From the NCBI GenBank assembly GCA_001411745.2, contig LIQB01000008.1, positions 1 to 64,000 of the forward strand: a stretch of 64,000 bases of DNA, read 5' to 3'. How positions within the stretch are numbered: the first letter of the stretch is position 1; each line of letters starts with the position of its first letter. The notes beneath the pieces are model-generated. The model made no database searches and had not been told where the DNA came from. It was given only the letters and a program-made list of their open reading frames with translations. A program made the translations under genes and the position numbers. Of this stretch, positions 27,668 to 37,625 are shown piece by piece. Source of the stretch: Psychrobacter glacincola (GTDB lineage Bacteria > Pseudomonadota > Gammaproteobacteria > Pseudomonadales > Moraxellaceae).

Positions 27668-27725
27668 ATCGATAACCCTTTTTGTCTATAATGTTAGCTG
27701 TATAAAATTATTTTAGAGCTCATGC

Positions 27726-27752
27726 AAAAAAAGCCCCTAAGGACTTTTTTTA
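27726..27752. terminator. Weak bidirectional terminator-like hairpin
   Basis: An A-run with AGCCC faces GGACT and a T-run across a short loop, with one mismatch. It lies between convergent rbgA and the GlcG-like gene. Confidence 0.45.
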
Positions 27753-27821
27753 TGTTTACTGCTAACGATATCGAAGTTATTCGATGATATCTAAATCATT
27801 TAGCGATATCTAAGCCATCAA

Positions 27822-28337
27822 CTATTTCTGTTTAGGCATGACTTTTTCGATAGCTTTCAACGCACAAGCTTCATCTTGTACTGCACCGCCTGCGCCGCCC
27901 GCTGCAATAGCGCCGATCACATCATTGCCAAACTTTAATGGCACACCACCGCCGATCAGCAGTAAATCATTTACCGTATTCAAGTTATTTGAGTCTGGAT
28001 TAGCGCGAGCATTATCCGCCAAAGTGCGTGAAGGCGTTTTGGTAGATAATGCCGTGAATGCCTTGCGAACAGCAGCATCAGTATTGTGCGGACCAACGTT
28101 ATCATCGCGCTGTAGCGCGATTAAATTACCAGCACGATCAACCACTGCGACAACGGCAGATTTGCCCTCTGCGTGACAGGCTGCCATGGTGGCATCGATT
28201 AATTCATTGGCCAACTCTAAAGAAACATTGGGTTGTTGTAATACTAGATTTGGTTTGGCGGCCAAAACGTTGGCTGAACAGCCAATGACTGCTAGCGCCA
28301 ATATTGCTTTAGATAAATAGTTCGACATTAACTTCAT
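27822..28337 (-). CDS. GlcG/HbpS family secreted protein (DUF336)
   Basis: This 171-residue protein has a signal peptide (about 1-27, with cleavage after NVLA) followed by a GlcG/HbpS domain. Family motifs are AMAACHAEGKSAVVAVVDRAG near 50-70, LIALQRDDNVGPHNTD near 71-86, and GGGVPLKFGNDVIGAIAAGG near 127-146. HbpS-type proteins bind haem and sense redox state, and GlcG is of unknown function in the glycolate operon; neither partner is nearby. Export to the periplasm is expected. AGGACTCTTT provides the RBS for the first ATG. Confidence 0.88.
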   Translation of the reverse strand: MKLMSNYLSKAILALAVIGCSANVLAAKPNLVLQQPNVSLELANELIDATMAACHAEGKSAVVAVVDRAGNLIALQRDDNVGPHNTDAAVRKAFTALSTKTPSRTLADNARANPDSNNLNTVNDLLLIGGGVPLKFGNDVIGAIAAGGAGGAVQDEACALKAIEKVMPKQK

Positions 28338-28710
28338 AAAGAGTCCTAAATATTACTCATACATGTGAGCGATTGTTTGAAATGATGCTTAGTGAGCTTT
28401 AATAAGCGTATTTGATGAAACCAGACAATGAGTTATCGTTAACTCAAAGGTGCTCTTGCGACCCTAGCGAGAATGAGAGTCATAATCTTCCAAAAAGCAC
28501 AACAATGATAAGTTAATTTTTCTACAAAATTCACTTAATTTTGTAAGATTTACTTTATAAATTTGCAACTCTACATTAAGTTTTCTGTTACATACTCTAT
28601 TTTTTAACAGTCATACTCAAAAGACGCTTACATCGTGGTAATCTCAAACAGCGCACAACAGCGATATCAACTCATTTCTTTCAAAAATCGGTTATAATTC
28701 ATACACTAAT
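28338..28710. other. Intergenic region with hairpin and mutY promoter
   Basis: This AT-rich stretch has no supported ORF. TACAAAATT (28522-28530) pairs perfectly with AATTTTGTA (28536-28544) around CACTT; it has no T-run, so an operator or mRNA hairpin is more likely than a terminator. A TATAAT at 28693-28698 lies only 13 bases before the mutY ATG. Confidence 0.55.
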
Positions 28711-29997
28711 ATGCCAAAAATTGATGATATGACTCAGCTTACCCCCACTGCAAACCTCACAACGCTAGAAAACACTTTTACTCAATACTCTACTTCTCTC
28801 GATTCGTTCGCCCCGCGCCTACTCGATTGGTTTGCCGAAAACGGTCGCCATGACCTACCTTGGCAACAGCACCAAACCGACGCGCCCAATCCTTATATTG
28901 TTTGGCTATCCGAAGTCATGCTCCAGCAGACGCAAGTAACGACAGTGCTGCCCTATTTTGCCCGTTTTATGGCATCGTTTCCAACGGTACAAGATTTAGC
29001 AGCCGCAGAATGGGATACGGTCGCGGAACATTGGGCAGGACTTGGTTATTATGCGCGCGCGCGTAATTTGCATAAAGGCGCGAAACAACTGGTCGAAGTC
29101 ATTGATGAGACGGGCGACTTTCCGCAGACGCTAGCAGGGTGGGAAGCCATATCTGGCGTCGGGCCATCGACCGCTGGCGCGATTATGGCGATGGGCTTAC
29201 ATCGTTATGGCGTCATTTGTGATGGCAATGTCAAACGTGTCTTGACGCGTTGGGCAGCGATTGACGGTGATATTACCAAGTCTGCCACCACCAAAGAACT
29301 ATGGGCATTGGCAGAGCGTTTGACCCCAATAGAGAATTCAGGATTGTTCGCGCAAGCAATGATGGATATGGGCGCGACGTTATGCACGCGTAGCAAACCT
29401 GCCTGCCTATTATGTCCCCTTCAAAAGGACTGCTTGGCACATGCTGAGGGGCGCGAAACGGATTATCCAGTCAAAGCAAAAAAGCAGCCCAAACCCAGCA
29501 AGTTTAGCAATGCGTTATTGATTGAAGATATTGATGGCAAAATACTGTGGCTACAACGCCCTGACAATGGCATTTGGGGCGGACTGTGGAGTTTGCCTTT
29601 ACAGTTTGTTGAAAAAACCGCAGGCAAAGTGAACACTAAAACTGCCGCAGAAAAAACGACTGAAATTGACGATACATCATTAAAAGTGACCAGTAATGAA
29701 AAAGTATACGAAGCAGAATTTACCACTGCCGAGCAAATTATCAACGAGTGGTTAGATAAGCATAAATTGACAGCAAAAGCAGTCAGCAATACATTGCTCG
29801 ATGACGCCCCTATTAAACATTCACTGACCCATTTTCATTGGTATTTGACGCCGCAGTCCGTGATATTAAATACTAAGCAAGCTACCGACATAACCGAAGC
29901 CTTACAGGCAGCACAAATTAATATTAATTGGCTAAATGCTGTTGACGCTCAGGCAACGCTTGGATTGCCACGAGCAATGGTGAAGATTTTAGAATAA
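28711..29997 (+). CDS. mutY: A/G-specific adenine glycosylase
   Basis: MutY removes adenine mispaired with 8-oxoguanine. The HhH-GPD catalytic domain carries Glu68 in SEVMLQQTQV and Asp171 in CDGNVKRVL. The iron-sulphur cluster ligands are Cys225, 232, 235 and 241 (CX6CX2CX5C). The C-terminal NUDIX-like recognition domain (about 265-428) contains a Lys/Thr-rich insertion (about 310-345). The start is uncertain: the ATG at 28711 lacks an RBS and is only about 13 bases from a good -10 box, so the mRNA would be nearly leaderless. The in-frame ATG at 28729 also lacks an RBS. Confidence 0.95.
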   Translation: MPKIDDMTQLTPTANLTTLENTFTQYSTSLDSFAPRLLDWFAENGRHDLPWQQHQTDAPNPYIVWLSEVMLQQTQVTTVLPYFARFMASFPTVQDLAAAEWDTVAEHWAGLGYYARARNLHKGAKQLVEVIDETGDFPQTLAGWEAISGVGPSTAGAIMAMGLHRYGVICDGNVKRVLTRWAAIDGDITKSATTKELWALAERLTPIENSGLFAQAMMDMGATLCTRSKPACLLCPLQKDCLAHAEGRETDYPVKAKKQPKPSKFSNALLIEDIDGKILWLQRPDNGIWGGLWSLPLQFVEKTAGKVNTKTAAEKTTEIDDTSLKVTSNEKVYEAEFTTAEQIINEWLDKHKLTAKAVSNTLLDDAPIKHSLTHFHWYLTPQSVILNTKQATDITEALQAAQININWLNAVDAQATLGLPRAMVKILE

Positions 29998-30053
29998 TCC
30001 TTTGAACGCAATCGTTGAAAAGAACTGCTTAAAAAAATACGTAACACGCCATT

Positions 30054-30090
30054 AAAAAAGCGACTCAAAATGTATCTTGAGTCGCTTTTT
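30054..30090. terminator. Strong bidirectional terminator
   Basis: AAAAAAGCGACTCAA pairs with TTGAGTCGCTTTTT (30077-30090) across an 8-base loop. It serves convergent mutY and tesB. Confidence 0.92.
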
Positions 30091-30111
30091 TATTTATCAG
30101 AAGATGAAAGC

Positions 30112-31014
30112 TTAGGACTTCGGCACTCGCAAACGCATCAGGCCTTCTTGTTGTACCGTAGCAACCAGCTTACCGTCTTGCCAAAATTGCCCATGGTTTA
30201 AGCCCTTGGCATTAGACGTGGTATCACTCCACATGTCGTATAGCATCCAACCGTTTAGATCAAAATTACGATGGAAATGCATCGAGTGATCAATACTAGC
30301 CGCTTGCAAGCCGCTGGTCATAAAGCTAACACCATGTGACATCAGCCCTGTACCAACCAGATAAAAATCGGACGAAAATGCCAATAGCGCTTGTTGAATC
30401 GCAACAGGTTGATTGCCCAATTCGCGGATACGCAACCAGTTCGCCTGCTTCGGTTTCATTGGCTCTGGATGAATCGGATCACGCGGTTTAACGGGTTTAA
30501 TTTCGACATGGCGACGCCGCATAAAGCGAGCTTTGAGTGCGTCTGGGACTTTTCCGACATACTCTTCTTTTAAATCTTGCTCAGCCAGTAAATCCTCTGG
30601 TGGCGGATAGACAGGCATGTCTTCCTGATACTCTAAACCCTCTTCCATCGGCGAAAACGAGGCTATCATTGAAAATATGACTTGCTCAATGGGCGCTTTA
30701 CCACGCACTTCTTTATACTGAATCGCCGTCACTTCACGCGCAGACAGACTACGACCGTCACGCAAGCGGCGCACCTGATAAATCACTGGCTGCGTGATAT
30801 CACCACCGCGCAAAAAATACCCGTGCAGTGAATGACAGGGTTTGTCTTTATCCAGTGTATGCGCCGCCGCCATGATGGCTTGGGCGAGCACTTGCCCACC
30901 AAAAATACGACTGCCAACATAGTCATGGCTCTTACCCTCAAAGACATCGGGGGTCACTTCAATAAGCGCTACAGTAGCTAGCAGCTCATCAATCAATTGC
31001 GAATAATCGGACAT
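30112..31014 (-). CDS. tesB: Acyl-CoA thioesterase II
   Basis: TesB hydrolyses medium- and long-chain acyl-CoA esters. The 300-residue double-hotdog protein begins at the ATG at 31014, which has AAGGAAACC upstream; the frame extends nine codons further, without family similarity. Typical features are RIFGGQVLAQAIMAA near 38-52, HSLHGYFLRGGD near 60-71, SLSAREVTAIQ near 88-98, and SLDHSMHFHRNF-like IDHSMHFHRNFDLNGWMLYD near 244-263 with the catalytic Asp. A small insertion of charged residues (about 140-190) is present. Confidence 0.94.
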   Translation of the reverse strand: MSDYSQLIDELLATVALIEVTPDVFEGKSHDYVGSRIFGGQVLAQAIMAAAHTLDKDKPCHSLHGYFLRGGDITQPVIYQVRRLRDGRSLSAREVTAIQYKEVRGKAPIEQVIFSMIASFSPMEEGLEYQEDMPVYPPPEDLLAEQDLKEEYVGKVPDALKARFMRRRHVEIKPVKPRDPIHPEPMKPKQANWLRIRELGNQPVAIQQALLAFSSDFYLVGTGLMSHGVSFMTSGLQAASIDHSMHFHRNFDLNGWMLYDMWSDTTSNAKGLNHGQFWQDGKLVATVQQEGLMRLRVPKS

Positions 31015-31449
31015 GACGATAGGTTTCCTTATTTTTATCAAAAACGCTAAGCATCTGAAAATACGCCCCTAAAGATATCAATATTAATATCATATAGCGA
31101 AAGACAAAAGACACTTTGCATTTGAATGTAAAATAATATGAAATCACTTGCTGAAAATGCACAAGAGAGATTTAACACGAAAATTTTAGCGCAAAAAATA
31201 CGGTCAATAGCAGCGCTATCACCAGCATTTATTATATCGTTGTTTCAGCTTAAAAGAAGTACAAAGCAATCGAGTACAAAGGTATATGTGATACTTCACA
31301 CGAGACGCGGTCACCCTTTTATAGCAAACGGGCTATAAATCGAAAAGATAAACATCTTACCCAATATCGATGGCTTTGACTAGAGAGCGACGCTCACTTG
31401 GCAATATCATGTTGATATTTTTGCTTAACATGCCTTAAGGCGCGCTCTA

Positions 31450-31619
31450 GGGCGTGTCCTCATTTTAAAAATGGTCATAAAAATGAGATAAATTGTCGTC
31501 AAACAAGGAAAGTAGCGCAAATAATATCGAGATATTGATAAGCTATTTGACGATTTTTGGCAAAATTTAGCCATTTTTAGCCCATTTAGAAGATAATCGA
31601 TGGAATTGAGGACACTCCT
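31450..31619 (-). repeat. MITE-like element, copy A
   Basis: A 170-bp element bounded by GGGCGTGTCCTCA at its plus-strand left end and a decayed TGAGGACACTCCT at its right end, with TA on both sides, as expected for a TA target duplication. The inner sequence matches the element at 52978-53146 in the opposite orientation, most strongly over the 70 bases nearest the better-preserved end. A short ORF across it (with ISRYYLRYFPCLT) also exists in the other copy and reflects the DNA repeat, not a gene. It has no transposase, so it is non-autonomous. Confidence 0.8.
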
Positions 31620-31640
31620 TAATACAAACAATATTAATCA

Positions 31641-31672
31641 TAAAAAAACGAGATGTTTAATAGCATCTCGTT
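31641..31672 (-). terminator. Terminator of rapA
   Basis: On the minus strand AACGAGATG pairs perfectly with CATCTCGTT around an 8-base loop, followed by a T-run (31642-31646 complement). It lies 18 bases downstream of the rapA stop codon, just before the MITE. Confidence 0.88.
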
Positions 31673-31689
31673 CTTTTGATCATTTGAAT

Positions 31690-34578
31690 TTATGGCTTCA
31701 CTGCCACTAACACACGGATAGAGTCTGGGACTAATAACAGACTCCCTAGTGCTTGCTCACCTTGGGCTTTTAGCTGCTCCAAGCGCTCAATTTCGGCAGG
31801 GCGTACGTTAGGATTAATCGTTTGTAGATGCTTAAGACGCTTGATTTCACGTGACCACTGCTGGCTAAAACGGGCACTGGCTTGTTCACCAATCTCAGCA
31901 AGCTGCTGACGGGCAATCTCTTCCGCTTCATAATAACGCTGCTCAATCACATCACCGCGTACTTTAATGACTTGGCGAGCACGGTTTTTATCCAGACGCT
32001 CAATATGCGGCATAATCATCTCCGCACTGATACGCGAGGACAAATCACTGCCTTGCTCACTGATAAACACGCGGATATTTTGCGTGGTCAGCGTCGCGGG
32101 TAAATTGAGCAACCTTGGCGCAATGGCTTCAACGCGGAAATTCACTTCGAGCAGCACCATACCTTGTGGTACAGCAGAACTTTTTAGCATCGCCACCGTG
32201 GTATTACCAAAGGTGCTGGTACTCGCCAACTCATAGATCGCGCGCATCAATGGATGTTCGTGAGTGATAAACTCGATATCTTCACGCTGTAGTGCTTGCT
32301 CACGCTCGAATGTCAACGTCATACCGTCTTCGTCACCGAGTGGCAGACCATCGATATAATCACTAATTTCAGTACTGTCAATCGGAGCAATCACCCACGA
32401 GCCATCGCGCTGGATATTGTGATCGATATTGGCTGAGGCAAAAAAGCGCTCAATAAACTGCGGCAATAGATTATGACCATCAAAATCGCGCATGGCGTCA
32501 GCGATACGTTTAGCAACACGTGGGCGACACGAGTTGTATTCTAATAGGCGATCACGACCCGCTTGTAGCTGTGCCTCTAACCCCAATCGCGTCTGTTTCG
32601 CTTCTTCGATGATATCTTGTAGTATCGCACGGTTCTCGTCAGTATCCGCGCCTTCAAGCATGGGCTTTAGCTCTTGGATATACTGCTCTTGCACGCTCTG
32701 CGCCGTTGGAGAGATTTGATTAAACATATTCAACGCGTCGTGATACCATTTATACAGACGCTCTTGTGCTGTGCCTTGTACATAAGGCACATGGAGCATA
32801 ATTTGCTGCGTTTGTCCGATACGATCTAGGCGACCAATACGCTGCTCTAAGGTATCTGGATTGGCGGGCAAATCCCACAATATCAGCTGGCTGGCAAACT
32901 GGAAGTTACGACCTTCCGAGCCAATCTCCGAGCACAACAATATCTGTGCGCCTTCGCTATCGGCAAAGAACGCTGCTGCTTGGTCACGCTCAAGTAAGGT
33001 CATCTGCTCAGTAAAGATAGCCGTTTTAATACCAGCATGCAGACGTAATACCGCCTCCAAGCTCTCAACCGTCGCGCCACTACGGGCAATCAACAGCACT
33101 TTTTTGTGCTTAAGCTCGCCGCGCAAAATATCAATCAACCAAGGCACACGTGGGTCATCTTCTAGCCAGCCACCATCAGGTTGGTTTTCTTCGCCCCATA
33201 GCTGCTCACGCAATTTACCATTGGTTTGATAGCTGTCTTTCCATGCGGCAGGTAATGCCAATGGGTACGGCTGGCTGCTACGACCATAGAACCCTTTCAC
33301 ACTTTCACGGGTATTACGGAATAGAATACGACCTGTACCATGACGATCTAATAGCTCGTTGAGCGCATAAGTACGCAGTTTTTCGTCATCATTAATCGTT
33401 GCCAACTCATCAAGACTGATGTCTAACAAGCTGCTTAAAGCGGCAATTTGACTGTCGCTCAATGGCTTATCTTCTATCAATACACCAGCAACGGCAGCCG
33501 TTTCAGCAAAGGCTTCTTGACCATCAATAAACTCATCCAAATCATCAAAACGATCCGGATCGAGCAAACGCAAACGAGCAAAGTGACTTTGTGCCCCAAG
33601 CTGCTCTGGCGTTGCTGTCAATAGCATGACCCCTGGCGTTTCTTCGGCAAAATCAGCAATCAAGTCATATTTATCATTGCCGCCTTGCGCCTCATCCCAA
33701 TGCAGGTGATGCGCCTCATCAACCACCAATAAATCAAACCCTGCATCCATTGCTTGGTCGTACAAATCAGGGTGGTCAAGGAGTAAATCCATACCCGCAA
33801 TGATACATTGCTCAGTGGCAAAGACGTTTTGCTCAGGATCGTGTTCTTTAATGGCTGCTGCACGTACCAAATCAAATAAGGCAAAATTTAGATTAAAACG
33901 ACGACGCAGCTCAATCATCCACTGATATTGCAAACTATCTGGTACAAGAATGAGCACACGCTCAGCTTTGCCTGTCAATAGCTGTTGATGAATAATCAAA
34001 CCTGCTTCGATGGTTTTGCCCAAACCAACTTCGTCAGCAAGCAACACACGCGGCGCGATACGTTTGCCAACTTCATGAGCAATATAGAGCTGATGCTCAA
34101 TGATATCGACACGTGCACCCATCAAGCCTTTAAGCGGATGACCCGCTAGCGCCGATTGCATACGCAAGATATCTTGACGCAGCTCATACCAATCACCACG
34201 CTCAATACGACCAGCCAGCAGACGCTCAAGCGGCTTAGCCAAGGTGATATTGGCAGCAAGACGGGTTTCCATAATGCCTCGTTCATGCTCATCGACACTG
34301 TATTTGAGTACACCCATCACTTCTTCGACCGCGGTTACGGTATAGCTCTTACCCGCTTGATCAGAAATACTATCGCCGACTTTAAACACCACGCGTGATA
34401 ATGGCGCGGAGTTTTTGGCGTAGACGCGCGTCTCTTCACTTTGTGGAAATAGAATGTGCACACATCGGTCATCTACATCGATGACCACACCCAAGCCCAG
34501 CTCGGACTCCGTATCAGATAAATAACGTTGACCAACGGCAAATTCAGTATTGTGCAATGAAGCGATAGAGATAGTCAT
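31690..34578 (-). CDS. rapA: RNA polymerase-associated ATPase RapA/HepA
   Basis: RapA is an SWI2/SNF2 ATPase that recycles RNA polymerase stalled after transcription. The 962-residue protein has two N-terminal Tudor-like domains (about 1-110), then the SNF2 core. Walker A is in LADEVGLGKTIEAG (about 180-193), the Walker B DEAH box in LLVVDEAHHLHWDE (about 280-293), motif III in LLTATPEQLGAQSHF, and motif VI in EQRIGRLDRIGQTQ (about 580-593). The C-terminal half is the family-specific RapA_C region. Length matches E. coli RapA (968). It is monocistronic. Confidence 0.96.
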   Translation of the reverse strand: MTISIASLHNTEFAVGQRYLSDTESELGLGVVIDVDDRCVHILFPQSEETRVYAKNSAPLSRVVFKVGDSISDQAGKSYTVTAVEEVMGVLKYSVDEHERGIMETRLAANITLAKPLERLLAGRIERGDWYELRQDILRMQSALAGHPLKGLMGARVDIIEHQLYIAHEVGKRIAPRVLLADEVGLGKTIEAGLIIHQQLLTGKAERVLILVPDSLQYQWMIELRRRFNLNFALFDLVRAAAIKEHDPEQNVFATEQCIIAGMDLLLDHPDLYDQAMDAGFDLLVVDEAHHLHWDEAQGGNDKYDLIADFAEETPGVMLLTATPEQLGAQSHFARLRLLDPDRFDDLDEFIDGQEAFAETAAVAGVLIEDKPLSDSQIAALSSLLDISLDELATINDDEKLRTYALNELLDRHGTGRILFRNTRESVKGFYGRSSQPYPLALPAAWKDSYQTNGKLREQLWGEENQPDGGWLEDDPRVPWLIDILRGELKHKKVLLIARSGATVESLEAVLRLHAGIKTAIFTEQMTLLERDQAAAFFADSEGAQILLCSEIGSEGRNFQFASQLILWDLPANPDTLEQRIGRLDRIGQTQQIMLHVPYVQGTAQERLYKWYHDALNMFNQISPTAQSVQEQYIQELKPMLEGADTDENRAILQDIIEEAKQTRLGLEAQLQAGRDRLLEYNSCRPRVAKRIADAMRDFDGHNLLPQFIERFFASANIDHNIQRDGSWVIAPIDSTEISDYIDGLPLGDEDGMTLTFEREQALQREDIEFITHEHPLMRAIYELASTSTFGNTTVAMLKSSAVPQGMVLLEVNFRVEAIAPRLLNLPATLTTQNIRVFISEQGSDLSSRISAEMIMPHIERLDKNRARQVIKVRGDVIEQRYYEAEEIARQQLAEIGEQASARFSQQWSREIKRLKHLQTINPNVRPAEIERLEQLKAQGEQALGSLLLVPDSIRVLVAVKP

Positions 34579-35233
34579 AGGGCGATGTCTTTTGTACTCA
34601 GATAATAGGAAAAAATAGATAGCTCATAATGAGATTTGCTAGCGTGAGTCACTAGCGCGATGTCATTACTTAATAGTCTGAGAGGTCACCGGCCATACCG
34701 GCAGCGTCAGCTCATTAGCTAGGTCGCAAGATAAAGCCGACCATTATATAACGTTAGCAGCTAGATGAGTGCGCTAAGTTGACTTTTCAAGAGCAGATTA
34801 TTGCAAGATTATATCAACGCCAAGCATAAGTTGGTCATATAAAACAATAAGATAACGACTCGCAAGTAAAGAAAAAATATTGTCATTATAAAATTGATTC
34901 TGTATTGTTAAGAAATGCAATAGAACATTTCTTCTTTCTTACCTGAATTATTCAAACGCACGTCTACACCTACTCTTTTGCCGCCTAGTATTCATGATTG
35001 ATTGTCCTTAAGGATTTATGGGCACAGTATGGCCTTTTATAGTCCTTTAAGTTATAAAACCATTAATATTTAAGTCGGTTAAGTTATAAGAGTAAAATTA
35101 TAATTTCAGTTTTTTTGCCATATGTACAGACCATTTTAATTAAGATTACGCATTACCACCTAATTGATTGCCACCAATACCTAGCATTGGCACTCTTCTT
35201 CGTGGTCACTATTACCCAAGGACTATCACCATC
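34579..35233. other. Long divergent intergenic region
   Basis: This 655-base region holds the promoters of rapA (minus) and the histidine kinase (plus). No ORF is supported. A minus-strand TATAAT lies at 34743-34748 without a good -35. An imperfect palindrome, GCTAGCGTGAGTCACTAGC (about 34637-34656), and a GC-rich patch with CCGGCCATACCGG near 34690 stand out in otherwise AT-rich sequence and could be operators. The RBS AAGGACT (35218-35224) precedes the kinase ATG. Confidence 0.5.
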
Positions 35234-37546
35234 ATGAGTGCCTCCAAAAAAGTTGGCTTTTTTAATCAAGTCAGTACCCAAGTAACCACTATTTTATTTA
35301 TTGCTTTTGCGGTCGTACTGGCGGTCGTCGTTTATGTTGTTGATAAAGAGGGCTATGAGAAAATCCGCCTTGAATCTGCAAAACTGGTGGCTGAACGTGG
35401 TAATACCGCGGTAAATAGTATTTCAGCCGATATCAATCGGGTGATGCGTAGTGCCTTACTACTACAGCAAAGCGCGCAAACCTTGCCCACAGAAGAGGCG
35501 ATTTTACAAACCAGTACTGCCAACGCCTTTGATAAGCGTGATTATAACTTACTGGGTAGTGGTGGTATTTGGCCTGAAAAAGGGGCTCTTGGGGCAAATA
35601 CCGCGACCCATCCATTTTTGATGGTTCGTCAAAACGGCGATTATCAAGCGGTGTTAAGCGATCCAAATCCTACCAATCCTTATTATCAAGAAGATTGGTT
35701 TAGCGTCTTAAAACTGCTCAAACCTGAGAGCTGTATTTGGAACCATGTGCGTGCCAGCCAAACCAAAGGCGAGCTTGCGATGAGCTGCGGTGTGGCAATC
35801 GAGCGTGACAATCAGTTTTGGGGTGCCAGTACGGTTAACTTTACGCTGAATCAGCTACAAGAAAACATCGTCAAGTTAAGCGAAAGCTCAGGCTCAGGCT
35901 ACATTCTACTCTTGGATAATAGTGACAAGGTGATCGCCTCCTCTAACCCTGAACGCTTAAGCTATATTGACGAGAAAACGGGTACGCCGCTTGATATCAA
36001 ACAAGTCATCAACTCAGACCCTGCTTGGCAACCCGTGCTTGATTTCTTAGATGTCCAACGTAATGAGATCATCGAACAAGTCGCCGCCAGCGTCTCACCA
36101 CAAGTTCAGCAGGTACTGACCACGCTTGATAAAGCTGAGACTGGTACGGCAAAGGGTTATTATTTGGTGAACTACGCCGCTTACCTAAATAACGGTGAAA
36201 ACAAGCAAAACGCCATGGACAGCCGCTTATTACAGAGCTTTGAGTTGGCAAAAGACAGTTACTACAACGGCAGTCAAGCCTATGTCTTTGAGATTCCTGA
36301 GACTTATTGGAAGCTGATCGTTGTCCAACCTGATGCTGAAATTAACGCCATTGCAGATAATCTCAGTGAAAACTTGGTTAACTGGATTGCATTAGCACTA
36401 TTGATTACGGCTGGCGTCATTTACTTCATGCTGACCTTCTTAGCATTCAAACCCTTGAAAGAAACCACTGATAAAATCTCTGAAGCGGAAAACTTAATTA
36501 ATAATAAGCAATACAATAAGCTGAGCGAGGTTAAATTCGCAGAAGGTCGCAACGAGATTGGACTGGTGAACGGCTCTATTAATGACCTACTAGACCGAAT
36601 CCAGTCTAATGAAGGTAAGCTTGCCAACATTAACCAACAGCTAGAGATTAAAGTCGAAGAACGTACCGCTGAGCTGCAAGAAACGCTAAAAGAGCTGAAA
36701 AACTCGCAGTTGCAATTGATTCGTTCAGAAAAAATGGCAACGTTGGGTCAAATGGTGGCAGGCGTTGCTCATGAAGTGAACACACCTTTATCATACGTGC
36801 AAAATAATCTTGAAATTATTGGTCAGTTAACTGAGCAATACGAAGAGCTGATTGAATTGGTACAAGGATTAAAAAGCGTTAAAACTGATGCGGCGGCTGA
36901 TGGAAAAATTGACAAGCTTCTAGCAGATATTATCCGTGCTTCTGATGAAATCCAAGAAGATGACCTATCAGCTGAATTAAAAGAGCTGATTAAAGATTCG
37001 TTATTTGGCGTCGAGCAAATCACTGAGATGGTACTAAATCTACGTAACTTTGCCCGTCTTGATGAGTCAAAAGTGAAAACCATCGATGTGCGCGAATGTA
37101 TCGAAGCCTCGCTTAAAATCGCTGGCAACTCTATTAGACATCAAGAGATTGTGACTGATTTTGCGCCCACGCCTGAAGTGAAATGCTCACCGTCGCAAAT
37201 CAACCAAGTCTTGGTCAATCTACTGAACAATGCCGCGCAAGCCATGGGAGAAAAACCTGATGGCAAGATCGAAGTACGCACCCGTACCGATGATCACCAT
37301 GTTTATATTGATGTGATCGACAACGGTAAAGGTATGAGTCCAGAAGTTCTCAATCAAATCTTTGAGCCGTTCTTTACAACCAAAGGCGCAGGCGAAGGCA
37401 CTGGTCTTGGTATGGCAATCAGTCAGCAAATTATGGAGCAACATAATGGCGATATCAGAGTCGTATCGACCGAAGGCGTTGGCACTACATTTACATTAAT
37501 ACTGCCGATTAATAATAACTTAACAGAGCAAAACCTAGTCGCGTAA
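35234..37546 (+). CDS. Membrane sensor histidine kinase
   Basis: This is a 770-residue kinase from the ATG at 35234 (the frame opens upstream at 35168, but AAGGACT supports 35234). One transmembrane helix (about 17-37) and a second (about 378-402) flank a large periplasmic dCache-like sensor domain of about 340 residues. A HAMP-like segment and a coiled coil (LANINQQLEIKVEERTAELQ) lead to the HisKA box with His513 in GVAHEVNTPLSY. The HATPase motifs are N box NLLNNAAQAM, G1 DNGKGMSPE, F box FEPFFTTK and G2 GEGTGLGMAIS. The ligand is unknown. The response regulator gene starts 79 bases downstream on the same strand, so they form a pair. Confidence 0.93.
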   Translation: MSASKKVGFFNQVSTQVTTILFIAFAVVLAVVVYVVDKEGYEKIRLESAKLVAERGNTAVNSISADINRVMRSALLLQQSAQTLPTEEAILQTSTANAFDKRDYNLLGSGGIWPEKGALGANTATHPFLMVRQNGDYQAVLSDPNPTNPYYQEDWFSVLKLLKPESCIWNHVRASQTKGELAMSCGVAIERDNQFWGASTVNFTLNQLQENIVKLSESSGSGYILLLDNSDKVIASSNPERLSYIDEKTGTPLDIKQVINSDPAWQPVLDFLDVQRNEIIEQVAASVSPQVQQVLTTLDKAETGTAKGYYLVNYAAYLNNGENKQNAMDSRLLQSFELAKDSYYNGSQAYVFEIPETYWKLIVVQPDAEINAIADNLSENLVNWIALALLITAGVIYFMLTFLAFKPLKETTDKISEAENLINNKQYNKLSEVKFAEGRNEIGLVNGSINDLLDRIQSNEGKLANINQQLEIKVEERTAELQETLKELKNSQLQLIRSEKMATLGQMVAGVAHEVNTPLSYVQNNLEIIGQLTEQYEELIELVQGLKSVKTDAAADGKIDKLLADIIRASDEIQEDDLSAELKELIKDSLFGVEQITEMVLNLRNFARLDESKVKTIDVRECIEASLKIAGNSIRHQEIVTDFAPTPEVKCSPSQINQVLVNLLNNAAQAMGEKPDGKIEVRTRTDDHHVYIDVIDNGKGMSPEVLNQIFEPFFTTKGAGEGTGLGMAISQQIMEQHNGDIRVVSTEGVGTTFTLILPINNNLTEQNLVA

Positions 37547-37625
37547 GCGCTGGGTCAACTGCCCTGTTACGTAGAACATATTTAGATATTTAACGACTAT
37601 TATTCATCATCATAAGGAACTCATC

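Noticed and set aside
31138..31338. Plus-strand 66-residue ORF upstream of MITE copy A
   Set aside because: No RBS, no family resemblance, composition typical of AT-rich non-coding sequence, and it lies in the tesB promoter region.
31425..31631. 68-residue ORF sharing ISRYYLRYFPCLT with an ORF at 52914-53168
   Set aside because: The shared peptide is explained by the repeated MITE DNA; the frames run out through the element ends and no RBS or family exists.
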